Positions 40,585 to 47,792 of a stretch of 60,579 nt of DNA are shown here, piece by piece. The DNA is from an uncultured Oscillospiraceae bacterium. Its GTDB lineage: Bacteria > Bacillota > Clostridia > Oscillospirales > Oscillospiraceae. Positions within the stretch are counted from its first letter, which is position 1. The number at the start of each line of letters is the position of its first letter. Location: assembly GCA_944385665.1 (NCBI GenBank), contig CALWYB010000008.1, positions 1 to 60,579 of the forward strand, written 5' to 3'. The notes under the pieces were generated by a model. That model made no database searches and was not told the origin of the DNA. It worked only from the letters and a program-made list of their open reading frames with translations. The position numbers were made by a program, and so were the translations under genes.

Positions 40585-40613
40585 AGTATACTCACTTTTT
40601 CCACATTCGGCAA
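40585..40613 (-). promoter_or_regulatory. Promoter of LCP copy B
   Basis: TTGCCG (40613-40608), 17-bp spacer, TATACT (40590-40585) on the minus strand; nearly identical boxes to the promoter of copy A. Confidence 0.75.
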
Positions 40614-40649
40614 GCCCTGGGCGGCAGGATTTTCTTTCCTGCCGCCCTC

Positions 40650-41144
40650 TTACCGTCCGCCCCGGGTCTCGGTCCAGTAGGCCGCCATGCTCTGTCCCGG
40701 CTGGCCGGTCACTTCGTGGCTGAGATACTCCCCCAGCCCTCCGTCGGGCTGCCAGGCCAGGGCGGCCTGCTTGGTGGGAAACTCCACCTCGGCGTAGAAA
40801 AATTCTCCCGGCTGCCCCCGGTCCACCTGGTTCACCTCCAGGGTCAGGCCGTCGGGCAGGGCGTACCGCCGCTGCTCCTTTTCGATGAGAGGCCGGCCGA
40901 TGAAGGCCTCCAGCTTGGCGAAAAATTCCGGGTCCGTGCGGGTCTCCAGCTCCTCCCGGGCCAGGCCGTCCGGTCCCGCCGCCCCCTTGAAGCACAGCAC
41001 ATACTCGGTCACCCCTTCGCTCTCCTCGCTGCGGATGCGCACGGTGGGCCGGGTGGTGATATACCCCTGGCGCATGAGGATGCGCTTGGTCTCCTCCAGG
41101 CCCTCCGGCCATCCGTCGGCGAGCCACTTGCGTTCGATTTCCAT
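40650..41144 (-). CDS. CYTH domain protein (triphosphate tunnel metalloenzyme)
   Basis: A 164-residue CYTH/TTM fold protein. The diagnostic ExExK is seen as MEIERKW at the N-terminus; basic and acidic tunnel residues follow in VRIRSEE, YVLCFKG, EKEQRRYAL, LEVNQVD and FFYAEVEFPT. Members hydrolyse inorganic triphosphate or organic triphosphates; the substrate is unknown. ATG 41144 is preceded by AAAGGGGCG. Confidence 0.88.
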   Translation of the reverse strand: MEIERKWLADGWPEGLEETKRILMRQGYITTRPTVRIRSEESEGVTEYVLCFKGAAGPDGLAREELETRTDPEFFAKLEAFIGRPLIEKEQRRYALPDGLTLEVNQVDRGQPGEFFYAEVEFPTKQAALAWQPDGGLGEYLSHEVTGQPGQSMAAYWTETRGGR

Positions 41145-41194
41145 GAAAACCGCCCCTTTCTGTTTCCTTCATTCTAGCACAGGGAGCCGATCCA

Positions 41195-41203
41195 TGCTAT
41201 AAT
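41195..41203 (+). promoter_or_regulatory. Extended -10 promoter of the RlmI-like gene
   Basis: TGCTATAAT (extended -10 TGn plus perfect TATAAT) 41 bp before the ATG; the matching -35 (TAGCAC at 41175-41180) is poor, as usual for extended -10 promoters. Confidence 0.6.
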
Positions 41204-41244
41204 GAAATAAAATCCGCTAATTTGTACAGAGAGGAACCTGTTTT

Positions 41245-42474
41245 ATGAAACAAAGCCGCCCCTATCCCGTCTACACCGTCACCCCCAAGGGGGAGCGGGC
41301 CATTCTGGCCGGCCACCCCTGGGTGTACGCGGAAGAGCTCACCGACCAGCCCGACCCCGCCCCCGCCAACGGCGCTCTGGTGGACGTGGTCAGCAGCAAG
41401 GACCGCTACCTGGGCACCGGGCTTCTCAGCCAGCACAGCAAGATCCGGGTGCGGCTTTTAAGCCGCAACGCCAACGACCGGTTTGACGAGTCCTTCTGGC
41501 GCCGCCGGGTGGAATATGCCTGGGCCTACCGCAAGACGGTGATGGGGCCGGAGGATCTGTCCTGCTGCCGGGTGATCTTCGGGGAAGCCGACCAGTTCCC
41601 CGGCCTGACGGTGGACCGCTTCGGCCCGGTGCTGGTGACCCAGACCCTGTCCTACGGCATGGAGCAATTAAAGCCCGTGCTCTTCCCCATTCTGGCAGAC
41701 GTGCTGCGTCAGGACGGCCAGGATATCCAGGGCATCTTTGAGCGCAACGACGTGGCCCTCCGTGCCCGGGAGGGGCTGGAGGAGAACAAGGGCTGGTTCC
41801 CTCTGGAGGGGCTCCGGCACCCGGAGGCGACCTGGACGGAGATCGTGGAAAACGGGGTGCGCTACCGGGTGGACTTTGAAAACGGCCAGAAGACCGGCTT
41901 CTTCCTGGACCAGAAGTACAACCGCCGGGAGGTGGCCAAGCTGGCCCGGGGCAAACGGGTGCTGGACTGCTTCACCCACACCGGGAGCTTTGCCCTCAAC
42001 GCCGCGCTTGGCGGCGCGGAGCACGTCACCGCCGTGGATGTGAGCCAGGCGGCGGTGGATCTGGCCCGGGACAACGCGGTGCTCAACGGTCTGGAGGGGC
42101 GCATGGATTTTCTCTGCGCCGACGTCTTTGACCTGCTGCCCACCCTGGAGCACCACAGCGACTATGACTTCATCATCCTGGACCCTCCCGCCTTCACCAA
42201 GTCCCGAAAGACCGCCCGCAACGCCATGCGGGGCTACAAGGAGATCAACTACCGGGCCATGAAGCTGCTGCCCCGGGGCGGCTACCTGGCCACCGCCAGT
42301 TGCAGCCACTTTGCCACCGAGGAGATGTTTGTCAAAATGCTCCGCTCCGCCGCCGCCGATGCCGGGCGGCAGCTGCGGCAGATCGAGGTGCGCCAGCAGG
42401 CCCCCGACCACCCCATCCTCTGGAATGTGGAGGAGACCAACTACCTGAAGTTCTTCCTCTTCCAGGTCATCTAA
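41245..42474 (+). CDS. PUA-domain class I rRNA methyltransferase (RlmI-like, 23S m5C)
   Basis: A 409-residue protein with an N-terminal PUA domain (RAILAGHPWVYAEEL; LVDVVSSKDRYLGTG), a linker and a SAM-dependent methyltransferase (VLDCFTHTGSFALNAALGGA; FIILDPPAFTKSR; TASCSHFATEEMF). The DPPAF motif and catalytic Cys in ASCSH are those of RlmI, which makes m5C1962 in 23S rRNA. ATG 41245 follows GAGAGGAA. Confidence 0.9.
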   Translation: MKQSRPYPVYTVTPKGERAILAGHPWVYAEELTDQPDPAPANGALVDVVSSKDRYLGTGLLSQHSKIRVRLLSRNANDRFDESFWRRRVEYAWAYRKTVMGPEDLSCCRVIFGEADQFPGLTVDRFGPVLVTQTLSYGMEQLKPVLFPILADVLRQDGQDIQGIFERNDVALRAREGLEENKGWFPLEGLRHPEATWTEIVENGVRYRVDFENGQKTGFFLDQKYNRREVAKLARGKRVLDCFTHTGSFALNAALGGAEHVTAVDVSQAAVDLARDNAVLNGLEGRMDFLCADVFDLLPTLEHHSDYDFIILDPPAFTKSRKTARNAMRGYKEINYRAMKLLPRGGYLATASCSHFATEEMFVKMLRSAAADAGRQLRQIEVRQQAPDHPILWNVEETNYLKFFLFQVI

Positions 42475-42481
42475 GCGCAAA

Positions 42482-42517
42482 AACAGCCCGTTCCCGGGAA
42501 CCTGGGAACGGGCTGTT
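42482..42517. terminator. Bidirectional terminator between convergent genes
   Basis: AACAGCCCGTTCCC (42482-42495) and GGGAACGGGCTGTT (42504-42517), 8-base loop, between the RlmI-like gene and the acyl-CoA synthetase. Confidence 0.85.
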
Positions 42518-42523
42518 GGTCTA

Positions 42524-44158
42524 TTAAGCTTTGTTCTGGGCCTCCACCAGGCGCACGCCGCAGTACTTCTCCCGCAGCTTGGGCTTTTCGATCTTGCCGG
42601 TGGGGTTGCGGGGCACGTCGGCAAAGATGATCTTCCGGGGCCGCTTGTACCGGGGCAGATCGGTGCAGTACTGGTTGATCTCGCTCTCGGTGCAGGTCAT
42701 GCCCTCCTTCACCTGGATGATGGCCGCAGCGATCTCGCCCAGACGCTTGTCGGGCAGGCCGATGACGGCCACATCGTGGACCTTGGGGTAGGCGGACAGG
42801 AAGTCCTCGATCTGCACGGGGTAGAGGTTCTCGCCGCCGGAGATGATGACGTCCTTCTTCCGGTCCACCAGGAAGTAGAAGCCGTCCTCGTCCTGCTTGG
42901 CCATATCGCCGGTGTGGAGCCACTCCCCGTCCAGCACGGCGGCGGTGGCCTCCGGGTCGTGGTAGTAGCACTTCATCACGCCGGGGCCGTTGACGCACAG
43001 CTCGCCCACCTCGCCCTGGGGCACGGTCTGACCCTGCTCGTCCACGATCTTCACCTTCCAGCCGTAGCCGGGTACGCCGATGGCGCCCACCTTGTCGATG
43101 TGGTCCAGACCCAGGTGAACACAGCCCGGGCCGGTGGACTCGGACAGGCCGTAGTTGGTATCGTATTTGTGATGGGGGAAATACTGCAACCAGTGGCGGA
43201 TGAGGGAGGGGGGCACCGGCTGGGCACCGATGTGCATGAGCCGCCACTGATCCAGGTGGTAGTCCTCCAGCTTCAGGTCGCCCCGGTCCAGAGCGGCCAG
43301 AATGTCCTGGCACCAGGGTACCAGCAGCCACACGATGGTACACCGCTCCTGGGAGACGGCGTTGAAGATGGCCTGGGGGGTGTTGCCCTTGAGAAGGACC
43401 CCCCGGCTGCCGGTAAACAGGGAGCCGAACCAGTGCATCTTGGCGCCGGTGTGGTACAGAGGCGGGATGCACAGAAAGACGTCGTCGTGGGTGGTCTCGT
43501 GGTGGATAGCCTCCATCCGGGCCGCCTGGAGGAGACACCGGTGGGTGAGCAGGATGGCCTTGGGGAAGCCGGTGGTGCCGGAGGAGTAGTAGATGGCCCC
43601 GTCGTCCTCGTCGTCCACCAGCACCTTGGGGGCGGCGGAGGAGCAGTTGGCGGTGGCACGGTGGTAGTCCTCAGCAAAGGAGGGGCAGGTCTCGCCCACA
43701 AAGAAGAGCAGGCGCTCCTTGCCGATGGAGGGCACGATGTCCTCCACCCGGCCGATAAACTCCGGGCCGAAGAACAGCACGTCCGCGTCGGCCAGCTTCA
43801 CACAGTACTCGATCTCCTGGGCGGTGTAGCGGAAGTTCAGGGGCACCGCCACGGCCCCCGCCTTGAGGATGCCGAAATAGATGGGCAGCCACTCCAGGCA
43901 GTTCATCAGCAAAATGGCCACCTTCTGGCCCTTTTTCAGCCCCCGGCCCAGCAGCAGGTTGGCCACCCGGTTGGCCTTCTCGTCAAAGACGGACCAGGTG
44001 ATCTCCCGGCGGTAGGGCGCGGTGGAGGTGGGCTGGATCAGCTCGTACTCCTTCCAGGTCACCCGCTGGGTCTCCTGGACCTCCGGGTTAATCTCCACCA
44101 GGGCGATCTCGTCGCCATAGAGCTTGCTGTTGCGCTCCAGCAGATCGGTGATAGGCAT
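42524..44158 (-). CDS. Acyl-CoA synthetase / AMP-dependent ligase (long- or medium-chain fatty acid type)
   Basis: Activates a carboxylic acid to its CoA thioester via an acyl-adenylate. The 544-residue protein has the P-loop YYSSGTTGFPKAILLTH, the adenylate motif NYGLSEST, GEWLHTGDMAKQDEDG, DRKKDVIISGGENLYP and the C-terminal lysine in NPTGKIEKPK. It is a stand-alone gene with its own promoter. ATG 44158 follows AAAGGAA; the frame reaches 44212 but no ribosome site is there. Chain-length specificity is unknown. Confidence 0.92.
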   Translation of the reverse strand: MPITDLLERNSKLYGDEIALVEINPEVQETQRVTWKEYELIQPTSTAPYRREITWSVFDEKANRVANLLLGRGLKKGQKVAILLMNCLEWLPIYFGILKAGAVAVPLNFRYTAQEIEYCVKLADADVLFFGPEFIGRVEDIVPSIGKERLLFFVGETCPSFAEDYHRATANCSSAAPKVLVDDEDDGAIYYSSGTTGFPKAILLTHRCLLQAARMEAIHHETTHDDVFLCIPPLYHTGAKMHWFGSLFTGSRGVLLKGNTPQAIFNAVSQERCTIVWLLVPWCQDILAALDRGDLKLEDYHLDQWRLMHIGAQPVPPSLIRHWLQYFPHHKYDTNYGLSESTGPGCVHLGLDHIDKVGAIGVPGYGWKVKIVDEQGQTVPQGEVGELCVNGPGVMKCYYHDPEATAAVLDGEWLHTGDMAKQDEDGFYFLVDRKKDVIISGGENLYPVQIEDFLSAYPKVHDVAVIGLPDKRLGEIAAAIIQVKEGMTCTESEINQYCTDLPRYKRPRKIIFADVPRNPTGKIEKPKLREKYCGVRLVEAQNKA

Positions 44159-44230
44159 GGCGCTCGTTCCTTTCCAAACCGGACCGGAGTCCGGATACTT
44201 TCGTGGTTTCAATCTTTAAACCGTTAAAGT

Positions 44231-44259
44231 ATCATACTCCAGAACGAACCAAAAGTCAA
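44231..44259 (-). promoter_or_regulatory. Promoter of the acyl-CoA synthetase gene
   Basis: TTGACT (44259-44254), 17-bp spacer, TATGAT (44236-44231) on the minus strand. Confidence 0.75.
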
Positions 44260-44273
44260 GCCCTCTTTCCGGT

Positions 44274-45350
44274 TTATCCCAGGGAGATGCCCATGCGCCG
44301 GGCCACCTCCAGCATGCCGTGGCCGTCCGGGACCAGGCGGCTCTTGCCGGCGATGTCGGAGAGCTTGTTCTCCCCCACGTGGTTGTTCTTCATGGCCACG
44401 GTGATGCCGAAGTTCTCGTCGGCCACCATCTTGGCGGCGTAGGAGCCGAACTGGGTGGCCAGCACCCGGTCGTAGGGGGAGGGGCTGCCGCCCCGCTGCA
44501 TATGGCCGGGGACGCAGGTGCGGGTCTCAAAGCCGGTCATCTCCTCGATCTGGCGGGCGATGCGGTTGGTGGCGGTGGTGATGCCCTCCTCCTTGCGCTT
44601 GGCCATGCGCTCCTTCTTCTTCATGCGGGACTCCTTGATGTCGTAGACTCCCTCGGCCACCGCCAGGATGGAGAAGTGCTTGCCCTGCTTGGCCCGGTTC
44701 TCGATGGCGGCGCACACCTTCTCAATGGTATAGGGCCGCTCGGGGATGAGGATGATGTCGGCGCCGCCGGCGATGCCCGCGTACAGGGTGAGCCAGCCCG
44801 CCTTGTTGCCCATCAGCTCCACCAGCATGCAGCGGCTGTGGCTGCCGGCGGTGGTGTGGACCCGGTCGATGGCCTCGGTGGCAATGTCTACCGCGGAGTG
44901 AAAGCCGAAGGTCACGTCGGTGCCGTAGATGTCGTTGTCGATGGTCTTGGGCAGGCCGATGATGTTGAGGCCCTCCTCGGAGAGCAGGTTGGCGGTCTTG
45001 TGGGTGCCGTTGCCGCCCAGGCAGAGAAGGCAGTCCAGCTTCATCTCCTGGTAGTTCTTCTTCATAGCGGCCACCTTGTCCACGTCGTCCTCGCCTACCA
45101 CCCGCATGAGCTTGAAGGGCGTGCGCTTGGTGCCCAGGATGGTGCCGCCCACGGTGAGGATGCCGGAAAACTCCCGGGGCTTCATCTCCCGCCACTCGCC
45201 GTTGATGAGGCCGGAGTAGCCGTTGGAGATGCCGATGATCACCACGTCGTCGCCGAAGCGCTGGTAGAGCGCCTTGGCCACGCCCCGGATGGTGGCGTTG
45301 AGGCCCGGGCAGTCGCCGCCGGAGGTCAGAATTCCCACTCGCTTTTTCAT
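44274..45350 (-). CDS. pfkA: 6-phosphofructokinase (PfkA family, atypical nucleotide loop)
   Basis: Phosphorylates fructose 6-phosphate in glycolysis. The 358-residue protein starts MKKRVGILTSGGDCPGLN (C14 where bacterial PFKs usually have Ala). The phosphate-binding loop reads GGNGT at 112-116 instead of the GGDGS of ATP-PFKs or GGDD of PPi-PFKs; the catalytic PKTIDND, MGNKAGWLT and GGSPSPYDRVLA are intact. This pattern suits the ATP/mixed-substrate group. ATG 45350 follows AAAGGGGGAACC; the frame continues to 45383 without a ribosome site. Confidence 0.92.
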   Translation of the reverse strand: MKKRVGILTSGGDCPGLNATIRGVAKALYQRFGDDVVIIGISNGYSGLINGEWREMKPREFSGILTVGGTILGTKRTPFKLMRVVGEDDVDKVAAMKKNYQEMKLDCLLCLGGNGTHKTANLLSEEGLNIIGLPKTIDNDIYGTDVTFGFHSAVDIATEAIDRVHTTAGSHSRCMLVELMGNKAGWLTLYAGIAGGADIILIPERPYTIEKVCAAIENRAKQGKHFSILAVAEGVYDIKESRMKKKERMAKRKEEGITTATNRIARQIEEMTGFETRTCVPGHMQRGGSPSPYDRVLATQFGSYAAKMVADENFGITVAMKNNHVGENKLSDIAGKSRLVPDGHGMLEVARRMGISLG

Positions 45351-45382
45351 CAAAGGTTCCCCCTTTATTTCAATCTGGTACA

Positions 45383-45411
45383 AGAGTACTTTCTCCCGGT
45401 TGGATTGTCAA
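45383..45411 (-). promoter_or_regulatory. Promoter of pfkA
   Basis: Perfect TTGACA (45411-45406), 17-bp spacer, TACTCT (45388-45383) on the minus strand. Confidence 0.75.
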
Positions 45412-45461
45412 TATCCACCTGGACCGCCCGCCGGAGCAGGGGATCATTTTCGTCATTTCTC

Positions 45462-45490
45462 TTTACCCGAACTAGTTTCTTTGGTATAGT
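45462..45490 (+). promoter_or_regulatory. Promoter of the LytTR two-component operon
   Basis: TTTACC (45462-45467), 17-bp spacer, TATAGT (45485-45490), 60 bp before the response regulator ATG. Confidence 0.7.
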
Positions 45491-45549
45491 AAATATGAAA
45501 AAAGGACAGTGTATTTCTCCGGGAGATTTTTCGGAAGGGAGGTGCCCGG

Positions 45550-46260
45550 ATGATCCGAATCGCCGTGGCCGAGGACGATCTGTCCTGGGCCAAGCAGCTG
45601 CAAACCTATGTGGACCAATACGCCCGGGAGTCGGGCAAGCGCTTTGAGGTATCCCTGTTTGCCGACGGAGAGGATCTGATGGAACAGTATCATGGTCAGT
45701 TCGACCTGATCTTTCTGGATGTGCAGATGCGCTTTCTGGACGGCATGGCCACCGCCCAGCTCATCCGCCGCACCGACCCGGAGGTCATCCTCATCTTCAT
45801 CACCAACATGGCCCAATATGCCATCCGGGGCTACGAGGTGGACGCCCTGGACTACATGCTCAAGCCAGTGAGCTACGCCACCTTTGTCCAGCGGCTGAGC
45901 CGCGCCCTGAGCCGGATGCGCCGCCGGGAGCACACCTATATCACCGTACCCATCAAAGGGGGCGCCATGAAGCTGGCGGTGGAGGACATCACCTTTGTGG
46001 AGAGCCAGGGCCACCGGCTCATCTACCACACCGCCTCGGACGAGTACACCAGCGCGGGCACCATCAAGGACGCGGAGGAAAAGCTGGAGGGCCACAACTT
46101 CTTCCGCAGCAACAAGGGCTACCTGGTCAACCTGGCCCACGTCAACGGCATTCAGGATAACTGCGCCCTGGTGGGAGAGCACAAGCTGCTCATCAGCCGC
46201 TCCCGGAAGGCCCCCTTCCTGGAGGCCCTTACCGCCTACCTGGGAGGTGGCGCCCGGTGA
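45550..46260 (+). CDS. LytTR-family response regulator (AgrA/LytR-like)
   Basis: A 236-residue regulator: receiver domain with acidic pocket AEDD near residue 7 and phospho-acceptor D57 in IFLDVQMRFLDG, then a LytTR DNA-binding domain at about 135-236 (YITVPIKGGAMKL; FVESQGHRLIYHT; FFRSNKGYLVNLAHV). Such proteins bind pairs of 9-bp direct repeats; a candidate pair lies upstream of the GH3 gene at 47657-47686. Its gene overlaps the kinase gene (GTGA). Confidence 0.95.
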   Translation: MIRIAVAEDDLSWAKQLQTYVDQYARESGKRFEVSLFADGEDLMEQYHGQFDLIFLDVQMRFLDGMATAQLIRRTDPEVILIFITNMAQYAIRGYEVDALDYMLKPVSYATFVQRLSRALSRMRRREHTYITVPIKGGAMKLAVEDITFVESQGHRLIYHTASDEYTSAGTIKDAEEKLEGHNFFRSNKGYLVNLAHVNGIQDNCALVGEHKLLISRSRKAPFLEALTAYLGGGAR

Positions 46261-47564
46261 GTGAGACTATGCCCCGCCTGTTTACCGCTCTGGCCGAGTG
46301 GGGCGCCTGTATGATCTTCCTGCTCCAATATCCCCGGAAAATCGACGGCCCCAGGTTCTGGTTCACGGCGGGCGCCGCCCTGCTCATCCAGGGGCTGTGG
46401 CTGGAGGGGACCGCCTCTCTCCACGTGGCCTTCTGGATGCCCGCCATGGCCGCGGCGGTGGGGCTCATGTTTTTGTTTCTGGCCTTCTGCGGCCAGGGTG
46501 ACCTGCTGGGGGCGGGCTTCTGCACCGTGCGGGCCTTTCTTCTGGCCGAATTTACCGCCTCCCTGGAGTGGCAGCTGTACGCCTTTTTTGTCTGGGAGAC
46601 CCACATCCAGGGCATTTTCCCGGCGGCGCTGTTTCTTGTTGTGGTGTATGGATGCGTCTTTTTCCTGGCCTACCGGCTGGAGCAGAAGGTGTCCTACGGG
46701 GTGGACCTGCCCCAACTGACCCGGCGGGAGCTGCTGTCCGCTGCCGCCATGGGTCTGGCCGCCTTTCTGGCCAGCAACCTGAGCTTCGTCACCGCCAACA
46801 CTCCCTTCACCAGCTCCATGACCCAGGAGATTGCCAACATCCGCACCCTGGTGGATCTGGCCGGGGTGGTGATCCTCTACGCCTACCACATCCAGCTCTT
46901 TGAGCTGCACACACGCCGGGAGCTGGACGCCATCAAAAACATCCTGCAAAATCAGTACGTCCAGTACCGCCAGTCCCGGGAGTCCATCGACGTCATCAAC
47001 CGCAAGTACCACGATCTCAAGCACCAGATCGCCGTCCTCCGGGCGGAAGAGGACCCCGCCCGCCGCGCCGCCTTTCTGGACCAGATGGAGGCGGAGATCC
47101 AGCACTACGAGGCCCAGAACAAAACGGGCAACTCGGTGCTGGACACGGTGCTTACCGGCAAGAGCCTCTACTGCGCCAAGCACCAGATCAAGCTCACCTG
47201 TGTGGCCGACGGGGCCAAGCTGGCCTTCATGGACGTCATGGACCTCTGTACCCTCTTCGGCAACGCCCTGGACAACGCCATCGAGTGCGAGCTGTCCATT
47301 CCCGACAAGGAACAGCGGCTCATCCATCTGGAGGTATACGCCAAAAAAGACTTTCTGGTCATCCGGTGCGAAAACTATTGCCCTGTCCCTCCCTCCTTCG
47401 AGCACGGCCTGCCCGTGACCACCAAGCCGGACCGGGAGTACCACGGCTACGGGCTCAAGAGCATGCGCTACACCGCCCAAAAATACGGCGGTACCATGAC
47501 CGTCCAGGCCACGGACGGCTGGTTCCAGCTCACCCTGCTTTTTCCACTCTCCCGCCCTTCGTGA
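46257..47564 (+). CDS. Sensor histidine kinase, GHKL type (AgrC-like)
   Basis: A 435-residue membrane kinase: about six N-terminal membrane segments (residues 1-215), a dimerisation helix with YHDLKHQIAVLR (H252 the likely phospho-histidine), an N-box LFGNALDNAIEC and a G-box HGYGLKSMRY. The build is that of peptide-pheromone receptors of the AgrC class, but no agrB or agrD type gene is in the window, so the ligand is unknown. GTG start at 46257 overlaps the regulator stop. A terminator follows. Confidence 0.93.
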   Translation: MSETMPRLFTALAEWGACMIFLLQYPRKIDGPRFWFTAGAALLIQGLWLEGTASLHVAFWMPAMAAAVGLMFLFLAFCGQGDLLGAGFCTVRAFLLAEFTASLEWQLYAFFVWETHIQGIFPAALFLVVVYGCVFFLAYRLEQKVSYGVDLPQLTRRELLSAAAMGLAAFLASNLSFVTANTPFTSSMTQEIANIRTLVDLAGVVILYAYHIQLFELHTRRELDAIKNILQNQYVQYRQSRESIDVINRKYHDLKHQIAVLRAEEDPARRAAFLDQMEAEIQHYEAQNKTGNSVLDTVLTGKSLYCAKHQIKLTCVADGAKLAFMDVMDLCTLFGNALDNAIECELSIPDKEQRLIHLEVYAKKDFLVIRCENYCPVPPSFEHGLPVTTKPDREYHGYGLKSMRYTAQKYGGTMTVQATDGWFQLTLLFPLSRPS

Positions 47565-47593
47565 ATGTGGAAAAACTTCCCCCTTGCGGCCCG

Positions 47594-47632
47594 CCCCGCT
47601 TGTTGAACCTGCCAAACAAGCGGGGTTTTATT
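47594..47632 (+). terminator. Terminator of the two-component operon
   Basis: CCCCGCTTGTT (47594-47604) and AACAAGCGGGG (47615-47625), followed by TTTTATTTTG. Confidence 0.88.
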
Positions 47633-47656
47633 TTGTTTAATTTCACAATATCTTTT

Positions 47657-47686
47657 GCAGTTTACGTTAAAAAGTCAGCAGTTTGT
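47657..47686 (+). promoter_or_regulatory. Candidate LytTR-binding direct repeat upstream of the permuted GH3 gene
   Basis: GCAGTTTAC (47657-47665) and GCAGTTTGT (47678-47686), 21 bp start to start (12-bp gap), close to the known LytTR pattern of two 9-bp boxes of the type (T/A)(A/C)(C/A)GTTN(A/G)(T/G). A possible -10 (TGTTAAACT, 47716-47724) lies downstream. It lies between the two-component genes and the GH3 gene. Confidence 0.45.
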
Positions 47687-47792
47687 GTCCTTCATGAACA
47701 TGGGGGCAAAACTTGTGTTAAACTCCTTTCCAGATCTGAGGAGGAGCCTTTTGCCCAGGCTCTCCCAAAATAATCAAGGAGGAAGAAGAGAA

